DNA from: a virus
Direction: 5' to 3' (one strand)
Virus record (IMG/VR): IMGVR_UViG_3300033146_001082
Location: 1-45,660 of that record
Length of the DNA: 45,660 nucleotides
Every line of letters starts with the position of its first letter. The stretch's first letter is position 1. The notes below the pieces were generated by a model. That model was given only the letters and a program-made list of their open reading frames with translations, searched no databases and was not told the DNA's origin. Shown here one piece after another: positions 26,815 to 34,396 of the stretch. Made by a program: the position numbers and the translations under genes.

Positions 26815-28815
26815 TTACTGTTTAGGTTGTTGTTGCTGTGGCTGCGGTTGTCCTTCACCACCTTGTGCTCCTTGCATTCTAGCCTGAGCCATTTGCATAT
26901 CACCCATTTGGGTTTGTTGCTGTGCTTGTTCTACCTGTGCTTTGGTCTGTTGTACTTGTGCTTCCATCTGTGCGATTTCTGCATTCATACGAGCCTCAGC
27001 ATTTTTATATTCAAGCTCTGAAGCATATTCCATCTTACGCTTATCCTCATCAGACATATCAAGTGTTTTCATGATATTCTTAGTGAGTTGTGCAACAGAC
27101 AGGTATGCCGATTGTGGGAGTGCTCCCATTAACTCTACATTGATAGCCCTATCGGTCAATCGTTGAGTTATTCCATTAGGTGATTTAGATACTATCACCT
27201 TATGTCTTGATAGATTCTTTAAATCGTTTGTAATTACTCTATCACCATCTTCGGTGTATTGAGGGACATTTAATTTAACTGTTTCTTGATTGGTACTATC
27301 TTTGAAGTCCATTGTAAACTCTCTATACACACCACTATATAATTCTTTAGCGAGTTCCATGAAAGCTTCTGCTTTATCGTTCCAATGTTGGTCAATAGAT
27401 TTCATTAGGGTAGACATTGCAATCTCCCCTTGCATTTGTTTACGAGCAAACAGGATTCCAGTCTCATGAGCATTCTCATTCTGACCATCCATAGTTGCTG
27501 TTTGTCGAGATATCTTATCCATCGCATCTGTCATGCGTTGAATGTCTTGATATATCTCACCTTGATATTGTGATTTCTCAATCAGTTGAGTATAACGTCT
27601 ACCAGATGCTAATGCTCCTGGAGCCGTAACAATCTTAGCATTCGGCTTATCAATGTTTTTAATCAATTCTTGCATCATTGCAGGGTCGTTATTAAACATT
27701 GCTGGGTCGAATAACATCGCACCATGTGCAGAGCTACTAATAATGTGGTCTGCTAGAGACTCACGTTTGTTTAGTGTCTGCTGTGCATCTATTAGTAACT
27801 CAACGACACCAGAGTCAATCCCGTTGATTCTAGCAGCACTCCATGGGAAGAACGGAAGTCGTCCTATTTGGATATCTGCTTTACTATCTTCTAGGAGTAA
27901 ATCAGGTGATAATTGTCTACAGGTTGTCGTTACGTGATACTCACGCCTAACAATCCTATGTTTGATGATATCTGCTTGCTTTAAACCGTTCTGTTTTAAG
28001 AATGTGTTTTTATCTTCCTCAGACAGGTCGTCAGGAATTGTCATTTTAAAATCGCCAGATACTGCAACCTCTATTTCTACAGGTACATTCTTTAGGTAGT
28101 GATGTTCGATAACACGGTACAAATCACCATAACTTTCATCTAACTGCAAGTACTGCATAGATGTAGATGATTGGTCGTTTTCGTAATCGCTCTCTCTAAG
28201 TCGTCGTAGTGCAATCTCTTGGTCAATCTTATCTGCTTTTGCTTTATACAACACCTTCATGTCTTCAGCTGTCATGTACGTTACTTTCCATGCACGTTTC
28301 AAGTCTGCTGAATTGTGTGTTTTCCATTCTGGGTCTAAAATGATATGCCCTGGCTGGATTCGTTCAAATCCTATATTGCCCAATGGTGAATACTTCGTAC
28401 TCACTACAATTTGTTCTACCCCTTGGTGTACTAATCCATCAGTCACACACTGAATAAACTCCCTATCCCAATCAAGCAGTTCTTTATCCGAATAGTAAAT
28501 CTGTTTAAGTATCCGAGTTAGTTCAGTCTCTTCTGAATCAACTGGTACAAAATCTATATCCATTTCAGATTTGGCAATATTACCTGCTAGTCCGTCAATC
28601 TTACCTCGTATGAAGTTGTACTGCACTATGTGTCGGTTCTGAGCACTTAATGCAGCGACTGCGGAGTCAGGCCATTGACCGTGGTCGAAACCAGAGTATG
28701 CTGACCATGCACGGTCTGCCATATCTCTATTTTTTTGCGACGCTTCGAATGCTCTATCAAACTCATCTTCCAGATGTCTAATAGAGTATGGAATGTCACT
28801 TCGGTTAATTTCCAT
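26815..28815 (-). CDS. Portal protein, 666 aa
   Basis: The protein has the size and position of a portal: after TerL and a zinc protein and before scaffold. Residues 80-120 (QYNFIRGKIDGLAGNIAKSEMDI) and 150-200 (GNIGFERIQPGHIILDPEWK) are typical of P22-type portals, which bind near-constant sequence in the clip and stem. The C-terminal 60 residues are a Gln/Ala-rich helix ending in Gln-Pro repeats, perhaps the inner barrel or a flexible tail. I use ATG 28815 with GGAG eight bases upstream. A TTG one codon earlier is unlikely. It overlaps the zinc protein by 11 bases. As a dodecamer it forms the DNA channel and docks the terminase and the adaptor. Confidence 0.85.
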   Translation of the reverse strand: MEINRSDIPYSIRHLEDEFDRAFEASQKNRDMADRAWSAYSGFDHGQWPDSAVAALSAQNRHIVQYNFIRGKIDGLAGNIAKSEMDIDFVPVDSEETELTRILKQIYYSDKELLDWDREFIQCVTDGLVHQGVEQIVVSTKYSPLGNIGFERIQPGHIILDPEWKTHNSADLKRAWKVTYMTAEDMKVLYKAKADKIDQEIALRRLRESDYENDQSSTSMQYLQLDESYGDLYRVIEHHYLKNVPVEIEVAVSGDFKMTIPDDLSEEDKNTFLKQNGLKQADIIKHRIVRREYHVTTTCRQLSPDLLLEDSKADIQIGRLPFFPWSAARINGIDSGVVELLIDAQQTLNKRESLADHIISSSAHGAMLFDPAMFNNDPAMMQELIKNIDKPNAKIVTAPGALASGRRYTQLIEKSQYQGEIYQDIQRMTDAMDKISRQTATMDGQNENAHETGILFARKQMQGEIAMSTLMKSIDQHWNDKAEAFMELAKELYSGVYREFTMDFKDSTNQETVKLNVPQYTEDGDRVITNDLKNLSRHKVIVSKSPNGITQRLTDRAINVELMGALPQSAYLSVAQLTKNIMKTLDMSDEDKRKMEYASELEYKNAEARMNAEIAQMEAQVQQTKAQVEQAQQQTQMGDMQMAQARMQGAQGGEGQPQPQQQQPKQ

Positions 28816-29056
28816 CAACTACTCTCCGCTTCTGTAACATACTTATTTTTTCACCGTGTTCAGGTGTAACATTTTTGTATTTGACTATTTCATCTTTTGT
28901 AGACACTTCAAAGAATTGGTTACATATATTACATCTAAATAATGCTCCCTCTTGTCCTTCTACCATCCCTCCAAGTAGGTGCCCACAAACAGAATACGTG
29001 ATTCCACGTATCTGATGAGCCCTCTTGTTTGGACATCTTATCTCTATATAATTCAT
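28805..29056 (-). CDS. Small zinc-ribbon protein, 83 aa
   Basis: Cys8, Cys24 and the pair Cys42/Cys45 (FRCNICNQFFEV), with nearby His residues, suggest a zinc-binding fold of the Com-type found beside structural genes in other phages. It overlaps the portal gene, so the two are co-translated. A GGATGG site precedes ATG 29056, but the start codon also lies inside the -10 box of a strong promoter, so transcripts from that promoter lack the start. The protein may therefore be made only from longer messages. Mu Com is a translation activator; whether this one regulates is unknown. Confidence 0.66.
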   Translation of the reverse strand: MNYIEIRCPNKRAHQIRGITYSVCGHLLGGMVEGQEGALFRCNICNQFFEVSTKDEIVKYKNVTPEHGEKISMLQKRRVVDGN

Positions 29057-29084
29057 TATACCATCCGAATTGTTTGTTTGTCAA
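29055..29084 (-). promoter_or_regulatory. Sigma-70 type promoter, leftward
   Basis: On the minus strand TTGACA (29084-29079) and TATAAT (29060-29055) are 18 bases apart, both perfect consensus hexamers. The -35 box follows immediately on the terminase stop codon and the -10 overlaps the ATG of the zinc-ribbon gene. It would drive portal, scaffold and capsid independently of the terminase genes. The 9 bases upstream (AAAAACTTG) are also shared with the promoter at 33774-33802. Confidence 0.85.
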
Positions 29085-29088
29085 GTTT

Positions 29089-31065
29089 TTACATGGCTAG
29101 GAAGCCCGTATTGGGGTCATTTTCATCAATATATGCTAAATGGTCCATAACAGAATCATTGTGTATTATGGCGTTCTCAGAGGTTAATTCTGATATGACA
29201 TGAAGTAATGCCATACACATACCATATTCTTCTTTCTTCTGATGTGTGTCATCTTTGATTGACCATGTACGTAATTGATTTGCGGTAGTGGTACACTCTA
29301 CAGCAGTTATTAGTCCACCTCTAGCAGCTAGTGCTTCAAGTGTTCTAGTGGCACCATATTCATCATACCCATAAGATTCAGAAATGAATATCCCACTACT
29401 ACTGTAGTTTAAGAATATATCATCGGAACCAGTGTGGAACATAAATTTGTTACCAATAACCTTCTTAAAATGTCCATAACCTTGTATAATATGTAAAATA
29501 TCACTACTATCACCCTCATACTCGTCAAACACACGCAATTCCGTTCCTGTGTAGGTACAGAAGACTGCACTGAGTTTACCTTTCCTATTTAGGAACAATG
29601 AGGCATACATATCACCATGCATTAAATCTTGTGCATAAAAAACAAGTCCATTGGTTGCGTAGTTATATGATTTAATCAGTCGTAGTTCGTTCTCTTTATC
29701 TGCGGTACATAATATTACAGCATCCGCATGGTCTGGAGAACTACCAAAGTCTTTTTTAAATTCTTTCTTTGGTTGTATCTTGATTCTACCAGAAGCATCT
29801 GGTTCCCATTTACGTGTAGCCAGTTCTTCTATAAGAAACCTATTGTTTGGTAGATGTAAATCAGGTAGCATGTCTTTAAATGTACCCCACATCTTAGATG
29901 CTTCGTTGTTATATACCGTGTCGCCTTTACCACCAAAGTTACATGGGACTACTTCAATATCGTGGTCCTCATCTAAATCAAGGTAGTCTGTGACACCACC
30001 ACCAACACCAGTATCGTCAACTTTAACTCTAATGATGTCTTGGTATCCTGTAGCCAATCGTATAGCATCTACATGGTCGAGAACGGCATCGACTACTTGG
30101 TCGGTCGTTGTCTTACCCATGGTGATTAAGTCATCAATGTAGTTGCCATAGCGTGTGGCTATAACAGTCAAGTCGTCACCTTTACGTGCAACGTCGACAC
30201 CTATCTCAATAGGCTCACCCATCTCAAGTTCTCTATACTGAGCAGCATTAACATCCGCAAGAGCGATAAACGCATCTGGGTCTCCAGAAGGAAACTCACC
30301 AAGTACGTGAATCTTATACATATCGTGAACTACTTCACCTCGTACATATTTCTCACGCATCTCTTCTAACCATTCTATAGATACGTTTGGAGATTCCTCA
30401 GCATTAAATGTGAGTTGTTTCCAAATCTTCTTATCTTTGTGGAACGCGTCAAAAAAGAAACCAGAAGTTCTTGCTGGGTTACCCATAGCAATTACTTTGT
30501 TGTTTGGTTTTGTTAATGAACCCTGCATAACATCCCAGATGTTGTCTTCAATACCTGGGGCTTCATCGAGTAGAATCAATAAATGTTCTTCGTGTAAACC
30601 CTGTGCACTTTCCTCCTTAGAGGCTGTACGGGGTTCTGCAAAGGTGTTTTTTGGGTCGGTTTTTAAATATACCTTTTTTGCGGTATGTACAAAGAAGTCT
30701 TTGACCAGCGATACTTTTAACCATTTTGAAACTTCAGGCCATAACACAGAACTTAACTGTGGGAATGATGGTGCGGTTGCTACAACCTGACCACCTTCAA
30801 ACATGCACAGCCACCATATAATTAGCCAAGCAAGCACAGATGTCTTACCGACACCTCGACCAGCCTTAGCAGATACACGACGATTGTGTGCAATTGCCAT
30901 TAACATTTCAACCTGCTGTTCAGATACTTCTAACTCTCCCCCAAACATCTTTGCGTTTTCATTGAATATTATCTCGGTAACGAATCTCACAGGGTTATTC
31001 ATGTATGTGATACGCCTGCGAGGTGTCATTATCGTAGATATATGCTCTTCTGGTAGGTAGTTCAT
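29089..31065 (-). CDS. Terminase large subunit, with long C-terminal extension
   Basis: ATPase: Walker A AKAGRGVGKTS (residues 66-76), Walker B LLILLDEA (162-169) and coupling motif MGNPART (194-200). Nuclease: RNase H-like acidic residues in IGVDVARKGDD (Asp291) and VKVDDTGVGGG (350-356), and the SSPDHADA signature (442-449). The enzyme cuts concatemeric DNA and packs it through the portal. Terminases of this group usually end near residue 460-500; here about 200 residues follow, starting with YNYATNGLVFYAQDLMHGD and MYASLFLNRKGKLSAVF. They look like a second alpha/beta domain. The start overlaps the preceding gene stop by one base. The large-subunit call is certain; the extension's role is open. 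Confidence 0.96.
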   Translation of the reverse strand: MNYLPEEHISTIMTPRRRITYMNNPVRFVTEIIFNENAKMFGGELEVSEQQVEMLMAIAHNRRVSAKAGRGVGKTSVLAWLIIWWLCMFEGGQVVATAPSFPQLSSVLWPEVSKWLKVSLVKDFFVHTAKKVYLKTDPKNTFAEPRTASKEESAQGLHEEHLLILLDEAPGIEDNIWDVMQGSLTKPNNKVIAMGNPARTSGFFFDAFHKDKKIWKQLTFNAEESPNVSIEWLEEMREKYVRGEVVHDMYKIHVLGEFPSGDPDAFIALADVNAAQYRELEMGEPIEIGVDVARKGDDLTVIATRYGNYIDDLITMGKTTTDQVVDAVLDHVDAIRLATGYQDIIRVKVDDTGVGGGVTDYLDLDEDHDIEVVPCNFGGKGDTVYNNEASKMWGTFKDMLPDLHLPNNRFLIEELATRKWEPDASGRIKIQPKKEFKKDFGSSPDHADAVILCTADKENELRLIKSYNYATNGLVFYAQDLMHGDMYASLFLNRKGKLSAVFCTYTGTELRVFDEYEGDSSDILHIIQGYGHFKKVIGNKFMFHTGSDDIFLNYSSSGIFISESYGYDEYGATRTLEALAARGGLITAVECTTTANQLRTWSIKDDTHQKKEEYGMCMALLHVISELTSENAIIHNDSVMDHLAYIDENDPNTGFLAM

Positions 31066-31487
31066 TATATACCTACCTCTGAGAAGCCCTTATAGGTATC
31101 AAAAAGCTCGTTTTCTTCCAATCGCGACTTATTGTATGCCTCTGGGTACTCAAGGTCATATGAGGCTATTAGGTACATAAAAACCCTATTGGCAGAAGCC
31201 TTAGAATTCAGCACCTTCAGGAATTTCTTATCGATATTGCTCTTGTACAATGAGAATATCTTCGCCTGCGTCTCAAATGCATTGCGTTTAGCTGTGTATA
31301 TCCAATGTCTATACTTTTTTACTATTATACATTCCTTTAAACTAATCATTTGCACTTTATTGCCATCGAAGTAAACAATTTGGGGCATATCGAATGGTTT
31401 TATTACTATACCATATAGATTTTTCTTAAAACCCTTATTGAATACTACATAATCAAGTGCTAATACCATCTGTTGTGGCTTTTTCAT
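31065..31487 (-). CDS. Unknown protein between the terminase subunits, 140 aa
   Basis: A basic 140-residue protein with many Lys, Tyr and Phe, begun at ATG 31487 with GAGGAA at good spacing, and joined to TerL by a TAATG overlap. The sequence is mixed alpha/beta: about 10-55 beta, about 60-130 helical. No motif recognised. A gene between TerS and TerL is not standard. It may assist packaging or be an unrelated insert, but the coupled translation points to a packaging role. Confidence 0.7.
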   Translation of the reverse strand: MKKPQQMVLALDYVVFNKGFKKNLYGIVIKPFDMPQIVYFDGNKVQMISLKECIIVKKYRHWIYTAKRNAFETQAKIFSLYKSNIDKKFLKVLNSKASANRVFMYLIASYDLEYPEAYNKSRLEENELFDTYKGFSEVGI

Positions 31488-31489
31488 AC

Positions 31490-32008
31490 TTATTCCTCAC
31501 TGATATCAAAATCATCCAGTGTTACGTGAGTTTCTACCTGTTCAAATTCATTTATTTCAGATTCTACGTCATTTCCTTCATAAATTTCGTTAGCTAAACG
31601 GAATAAACGGTCCGCAGTTGCTCTACGACCACCTGGGTCATCCTCTTGGATGCGGTCTTTGAACATTCCCATGTGTTTTCCTAGTAGTTCTAGGGCACGA
31701 ACACTCGTACTAGAACCTTTTTTACTTACTGCAATGTCTTTAAGCATGTCTGTTACGAATTTCTCGTCCAGATTTTTCGATTCTTGCCTATCTAGAATCA
31801 TTGCTTCCATATAATCCCGAACTACAGGTCGTCTAGCAACCTTTCTAGCATCAGAACGAACTCTAGATGGATTGTGAGATGGTGGTATAGACCAAATCTT
31901 CGCATAAGCCTCTTCTTCAGACAGTCCATCAGTTAGAATATAGTCACAAAAACGTACTTCGCGTTCGCTAAGTTGTCTTCTTTTTGGACTTGTGTTTCTT
32001 CTTCCCAT
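31490..32008 (-). CDS. Terminase small subunit, 172 aa
   Basis: The N-terminal 70 residues are basic and helix-turn-helix-like (SEREVRFCDYILTDGLSEEEAYAKIW), the pattern of small terminase DNA-binding domains. A helical oligomerisation region follows (about 80-145), with an acidic tail (EDDFDISEE type) that may contact TerL. Start ATG 32008 is inside the end of the Lar-like gene in another frame, with GAGGAAGGGAAAG as ribosome site. It recognises the packaging site and recruits TerL. Location in the terminase operon supports the call. Confidence 0.82.
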   Translation of the reverse strand: MGRRNTSPKRRQLSEREVRFCDYILTDGLSEEEAYAKIWSIPPSHNPSRVRSDARKVARRPVVRDYMEAMILDRQESKNLDEKFVTDMLKDIAVSKKGSSTSVRALELLGKHMGMFKDRIQEDDPGGRRATADRLFRLANEIYEGNDVESEINEFEQVETHVTLDDFDISEE

Positions 32009-32246
32009 CTTTCCCTTCCTCGAGTAAGTTGTTGTAGGTGTCTACATCTAAAATAATAGTAGTTCGTGCATTCCACATATCGAGTGACTTCTCAGGTTCG
32101 TCGGAAACAGGTCCAATAGCACCACAATTCCCACAAACTACCTGATATTTACCCGATGCAAATGATTTAACGTCTATTTTCCCATTGCTCTCATCTGAGC
32201 AAAAAGGACATGGTTTAACTTTGATTGTTTTTTTATTCTTCGCCAT
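31968..32246 (-). CDS. Lar-like (restriction alleviation) zinc protein, 92 aa
   Basis: Residues 12-61 carry the Lar family pattern: KPCPFC (Cys13, Cys16), then VVCGNCGA (Cys38, Cys41) and WNAR (58-61). In Lar of the Rac prophage the protein modulates type I restriction; many phage relatives have unproven roles, so the name marks the family rather than function. The C-terminal 20 residues are very Lys-rich and overlap the TerS start by 41 bases out of frame. AAAGGA lies 10 bases before ATG 32246. Its location within a packaging operon is unusual. Confidence 0.8.
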   Translation of the reverse strand: MAKNKKTIKVKPCPFCSDESNGKIDVKSFASGKYQVVCGNCGAIGPVSDEPEKSLDMWNARTTIILDVDTYNNLLEEGKDGKKKHKSKKKTT

Positions 32247-32264
32247 CTATTGTGGTTCCTTTCA

Positions 32265-32510
32265 TTATTGTCCAGTAGGTCTAAACCCTGTGGTTTTTAT
32301 GACCTTTGTGTTTTTCTTGGGTTTTGGTACTGGTGGATTAGCAATCTGTAATTGTGGAGGTTGCATAGCCTCAGAACCAAACATGTTTTTTGTCTTAACT
32401 CCCATTTGCGGCTTCCCAGGCATCCCATTCGGCGGGGTGTCATAGAAATCAGCTTTTGTTTTCATTTCTTGTGGGAGCATTTGTTGTTGTGTAAGCATTT
32501 GCCCATCCAT
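32265..32510 (-). CDS. Small Pro/Gln/Met-rich protein, 81 aa
   Basis: Unrecognised, low-complexity protein, rich in Gln, Met, Pro and Lys and probably disordered. The ribosome site is weak (TTTAGA), so translation may depend on coupling or be low. It lies between the LysM gene and the Lar-like gene in the same operon. A structural accessory role is possible. The 103-base gap upstream (32511-32613) holds an imperfect inverted repeat TTGGGAG/CTCCCAA without a U-run, and no gene. Confidence 0.55.
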   Translation of the reverse strand: MDGQMLTQQQMLPQEMKTKADFYDTPPNGMPGKPQMGVKTKNMFGSEAMQPPQLQIANPPVPKPKKNTKVIKTTGFRPTGQ

Positions 32511-32613
32511 ATTCTAAACTGTTTGTTTTTTGTTAAATGAGGGTTGGGAGAACTCAACCAATTGACGAACTCCCAATCCTTATCATCCACTGCCACCTCA
32601 ACAGTAGGAAATT

Positions 32614-33561
32614 TTACCACTCGTTTTTAACCTTTTGTCCTGCTCTAGCCATGTTTGTTGCTGATGAACCAGCTTTAAAATTATCCAGAGCCTTACCCCA
32701 TACACCTTTTTTCTTTGGTGCCTTCTTCTTCTTAGTAGTTGTTACCTCTGTAGCAACTTGTCCTCCACCGAGACCACCACGATAGCCAGGTTTAGTATAT
32801 GCTGGACGGGATGCTTTACCACCAGGTCCTGTGGAGCCTCCATACTTAGATTTCTTCTTATAGTTTGGCCCACCAGAGATTGTTGTATACCCTTGTGCTG
32901 CCCGCTTAAAATCAGCAGATAGTTCGTCGGCTTTAGTCTGTGCCTTGGTTTTTGTTTTCTTTTTCTTTGTTTTAGTGGCTGGCTTCTTAAGATAATCAGG
33001 TAGGGCTGAGGTTCCCGTACTCTTTTTCTTCTTAGGTGTCACTGTGGTTTTTGTCTTGGTTTTGGTTGGTGTCTTAGTAGTTGTTTTCGCAACAGACCCA
33101 CCGCCTGGGATAGTCAGCTTTCTACCAGCATAGATTTTGTTTTTACTCTTAATACTGGGATTTGCCTTCATAAGTGCCGCAACGGTTGTACCATAACGTT
33201 TAGCCAGTGCAGATAGTGAATCCCCACTCTTAATTGTGTATGATGTGCTCTTACCCGCATTACCACGCATACTGTTATTACGAGGAGCCAGTGATTTTAC
33301 TGATGCCTTCTTCTTTGTGGTAGTCTTAGGTGCAGCTTTGGTAGTCTTCTTAGTAGTCATGGTTGCTTGGGTTGTAGGCTTCTTACGACCCTTGTATGAC
33401 GAACCGATGTGATAGTTTGTGGTTGTGCGACCAGTAGTTGGTGAGGTGTAAACACCTTTTTTGGTCACTACTGCTTCCCCCCGATTGCCCTTACGCATAT
33501 TGCGTTTAGCACGGCGTGTTGCTCTATCGGTTTCCCGTTGAGCCTTAGTTCTACGTGGCAT
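32614..33561 (-). CDS. LysM-domain protein with basic, Lys/Thr-rich tails, 315 aa
   Basis: A LysM peptidoglycan-binding module occupies about residues 107-152 (YTIKSGDSLSALAKRYGTT...IYAGRKLTIPGG). On both sides are very basic Lys/Thr/Arg-rich stretches, including several KKKK-type runs (about 1-105 and 155-280). The last part has Gly-rich and Lys-rich segments resembling histone-like or RNA-binding tails. ATG 33561 follows AGGATGAG; longer starts upstream lack a site. It is the first gene after the main leftward promoter. A lysis, wall-binding or virion role is possible; the charged tails may bind DNA. No catalytic domain is seen, so it is not a complete endolysin. Confidence 0.78.
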   Translation of the reverse strand: MPRRTKAQRETDRATRRAKRNMRKGNRGEAVVTKKGVYTSPTTGRTTTNYHIGSSYKGRKKPTTQATMTTKKTTKAAPKTTTKKKASVKSLAPRNNSMRGNAGKSTSYTIKSGDSLSALAKRYGTTVAALMKANPSIKSKNKIYAGRKLTIPGGGSVAKTTTKTPTKTKTKTTVTPKKKKSTGTSALPDYLKKPATKTKKKKTKTKAQTKADELSADFKRAAQGYTTISGGPNYKKKSKYGGSTGPGGKASRPAYTKPGYRGGLGGGQVATEVTTTKKKKAPKKKGVWGKALDNFKAGSSATNMARAGQKVKNEW

Positions 33562-33634
33562 AATTCTCATCCTTTGTTTAATCAGGTTGTATATACCTGT
33601 CTTAAATATAATATTAATATTGTCTGATAACAAA

Positions 33635-33688
33635 CCCCCCTTACCCCCCATGGGTAAAGAGTTGGAATGTTGTAGACCCAAACCCCCC
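33635..33688 (-). other. G-rich leader, potential quadruplex, leftward RNA
   Basis: The minus strand holds G6, G3, G6 and G6 tracts (33683-33688, 33677-33679, 33644-33649, 33635-33640), with one long middle loop. They lie in the roughly 200-base untranslated leader between the leftward promoter and the LysM gene. In an AT-rich genome such runs are unusual. Whether RNA or DNA quadruplexes form is unknown. The rest of the leader has no gene. Confidence 0.5.
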
Positions 33689-33773
33689 TAGGAAAACTCA
33701 ATCGCACGTTCATATAAGAACCGTTGAGCATATCATGGTACGTATTAGCACATGAATACTGTCTACATATATT

Positions 33774-33802
33774 ATTATACCACGTAAAAAACCCCTTGTC
33801 AA
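33774..33802 (-). promoter_or_regulatory. Consensus sigma-70 promoter for the virion operon
   Basis: On the minus strand TTGACA (33802-33797) and TATAAT (33779-33774) are separated by exactly 17 bases, the consensus layout. AAAAAC precedes the -35, as at 29055-29084. It points to the LysM gene, with a leader of about 200 bases. Reliance on the host RNA polymerase for virion genes is implied. Confidence 0.9.
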
Positions 33803-33817
33803 GTTTTTACATTTGGT

Positions 33818-33931
33818 GGGAAATTTTGGGCGGAGTATTTTTTAGGAAGCGACGGGGATTAGGGGACGTCAAAAATGGATTCGGATTTGAGTTCTCCTTT
33901 TATCGGGATTTTGGGACCTATGGGGTGGGGG
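33818..33931 (+). other. G-tract cluster with canonical quadruplex motif upstream of rightward motif
   Basis: The plus strand has eight G-tracts here: GGG at 33818 and 33828, GGGG at 33854 and 33862, and GGG (33905), GGG (33913), GGGG (33922) and GGGGG (33927). The last four have loops of 5, 6 and 1 bases and satisfy the usual G-quadruplex rule. They end 13 bases before the first 30-bp motif. No gene is present between 33803 and 34001. Confidence 0.6.
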
Positions 33932-33944
33932 TGTGGTAATTCGA

Positions 33945-33974
33945 GTTTCAACATATCCCTCTATATGGTGTAAG
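33945..33974 (+). promoter_or_regulatory. 30-bp repeated motif, copy 1 (candidate rightward promoter/operator)
   Basis: GTTTCAACATATCCCTCTAT followed by ATGGTGTAAG. This is one of three related 30-base copies (others at 35095 and 35778). It lacks a good -35 hexamer, so a phage-specific promoter or a repressor/activator site is more likely than a plain sigma-70 promoter. It starts 57 bases before the first rightward gene. The inner part ACATAT-N6-ATATGgTGT is partly dyad-symmetric. Confidence 0.65.
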
Positions 33975-34001
33975 ATGATTAACCTTTTATTTGGAGTTGA
34001 T

Positions 34002-34172
34002 ATGGAACAAAATGTTCTTATCGAGTTACTCGAAAGTAAGTATAATGCGGTAGAGGAGCAAGACCTCTATTGCGAAGAGAGTGCAGAAGAATCTTTTAAG
34101 GCACAAGAGGCATTCGCTTCTACCTTGAAAGCACTCAAGGCTATTGACCCTGCAAACTACGGTGACCTCTAA
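34002..34172 (+). CDS. Small acidic protein, 56 aa
   Basis: First rightward gene. TTGGAG precedes ATG 34002 at proper spacing; an upstream in-frame start has no site and would lie inside the motif region. The protein is acidic and helical (EQNVLIELLESKYNAVEEQD), without Trp. No family recognised. Tiny acidic early proteins of phages often bind and inhibit host factors, but nothing in the sequence proves this. Confidence 0.7.
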   Translation: MEQNVLIELLESKYNAVEEQDLYCEESAEESFKAQEAFASTLKALKAIDPANYGDL

Positions 34173-34187
34173 GGTCATCGTATAACA

Positions 34188-34221
34188 GGCAAGGGTAACG
34201 ACCGATGATGGTCACCTTGCC
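34188..34221 (+). other. Stable hairpin between early genes
   Basis: GGCAAGG (34188-34194) pairs with CCTTGCC (34215-34221), with an inner stem GACC/GGTC (34200-34203 with 34210-34213) and a six-base loop. There is no U-run, so RNA processing or stability is more likely than termination. Confidence 0.6.
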
Positions 34222-34246
34222 ACTACTTAGATTAAAAGGATTTGAT

Positions 34247-34336
34247 ATGTTAGATATATTATGGTTACTAGGTGTTGTTAGCCTAGCGGTTTTGAACTTT
34301 GTTTATGGAATCTACGTTATTGATAAACGTGGATAA
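34247..34336 (+). CDS. Tiny single-TM membrane protein, 29 aa
   Basis: ATG 34247 has AAAGGA six bases upstream and the frame ends with TAA at 34336. The peptide is MLDILWLLGVVSLAVLNFV followed by a short polar tail ending in Lys-Arg-Gly: one hydrophobic membrane helix with a positive C-terminus, so the C-terminus is likely cytoplasmic. A strong terminator-like hairpin follows five bases later. Function unknown; small membrane peptides in phage early regions can affect host membrane proteins or superinfection. Confidence 0.6.
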   Translation: MLDILWLLGVVSLAVLNFVYGIYVIDKRG

Positions 34337-34340
34337 CCTA

Positions 34341-34369
34341 GAGGGCTTCGGCCCTCACTCTATTTTTTT
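34341..34369 (+). terminator. UUCG-tetraloop hairpin with U-run, rightward
   Basis: GAGGGC-TTCG-GCCCTC forms a 6-bp stem with a cUUCGg tetraloop, followed after a few bases by seven T residues (34363-34369). This looks like a genuine, perhaps leaky, rho-independent terminator after the TM peptide gene. Confidence 0.75.
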
Positions 34370-34396
34370 ATTGAATACCTTAAATGAGGAGTTCTT

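Noticed and set aside
32614-33561. Endolysin call for the LysM protein
   Set aside because: No catalytic domain is visible, only the binding module and basic tails.
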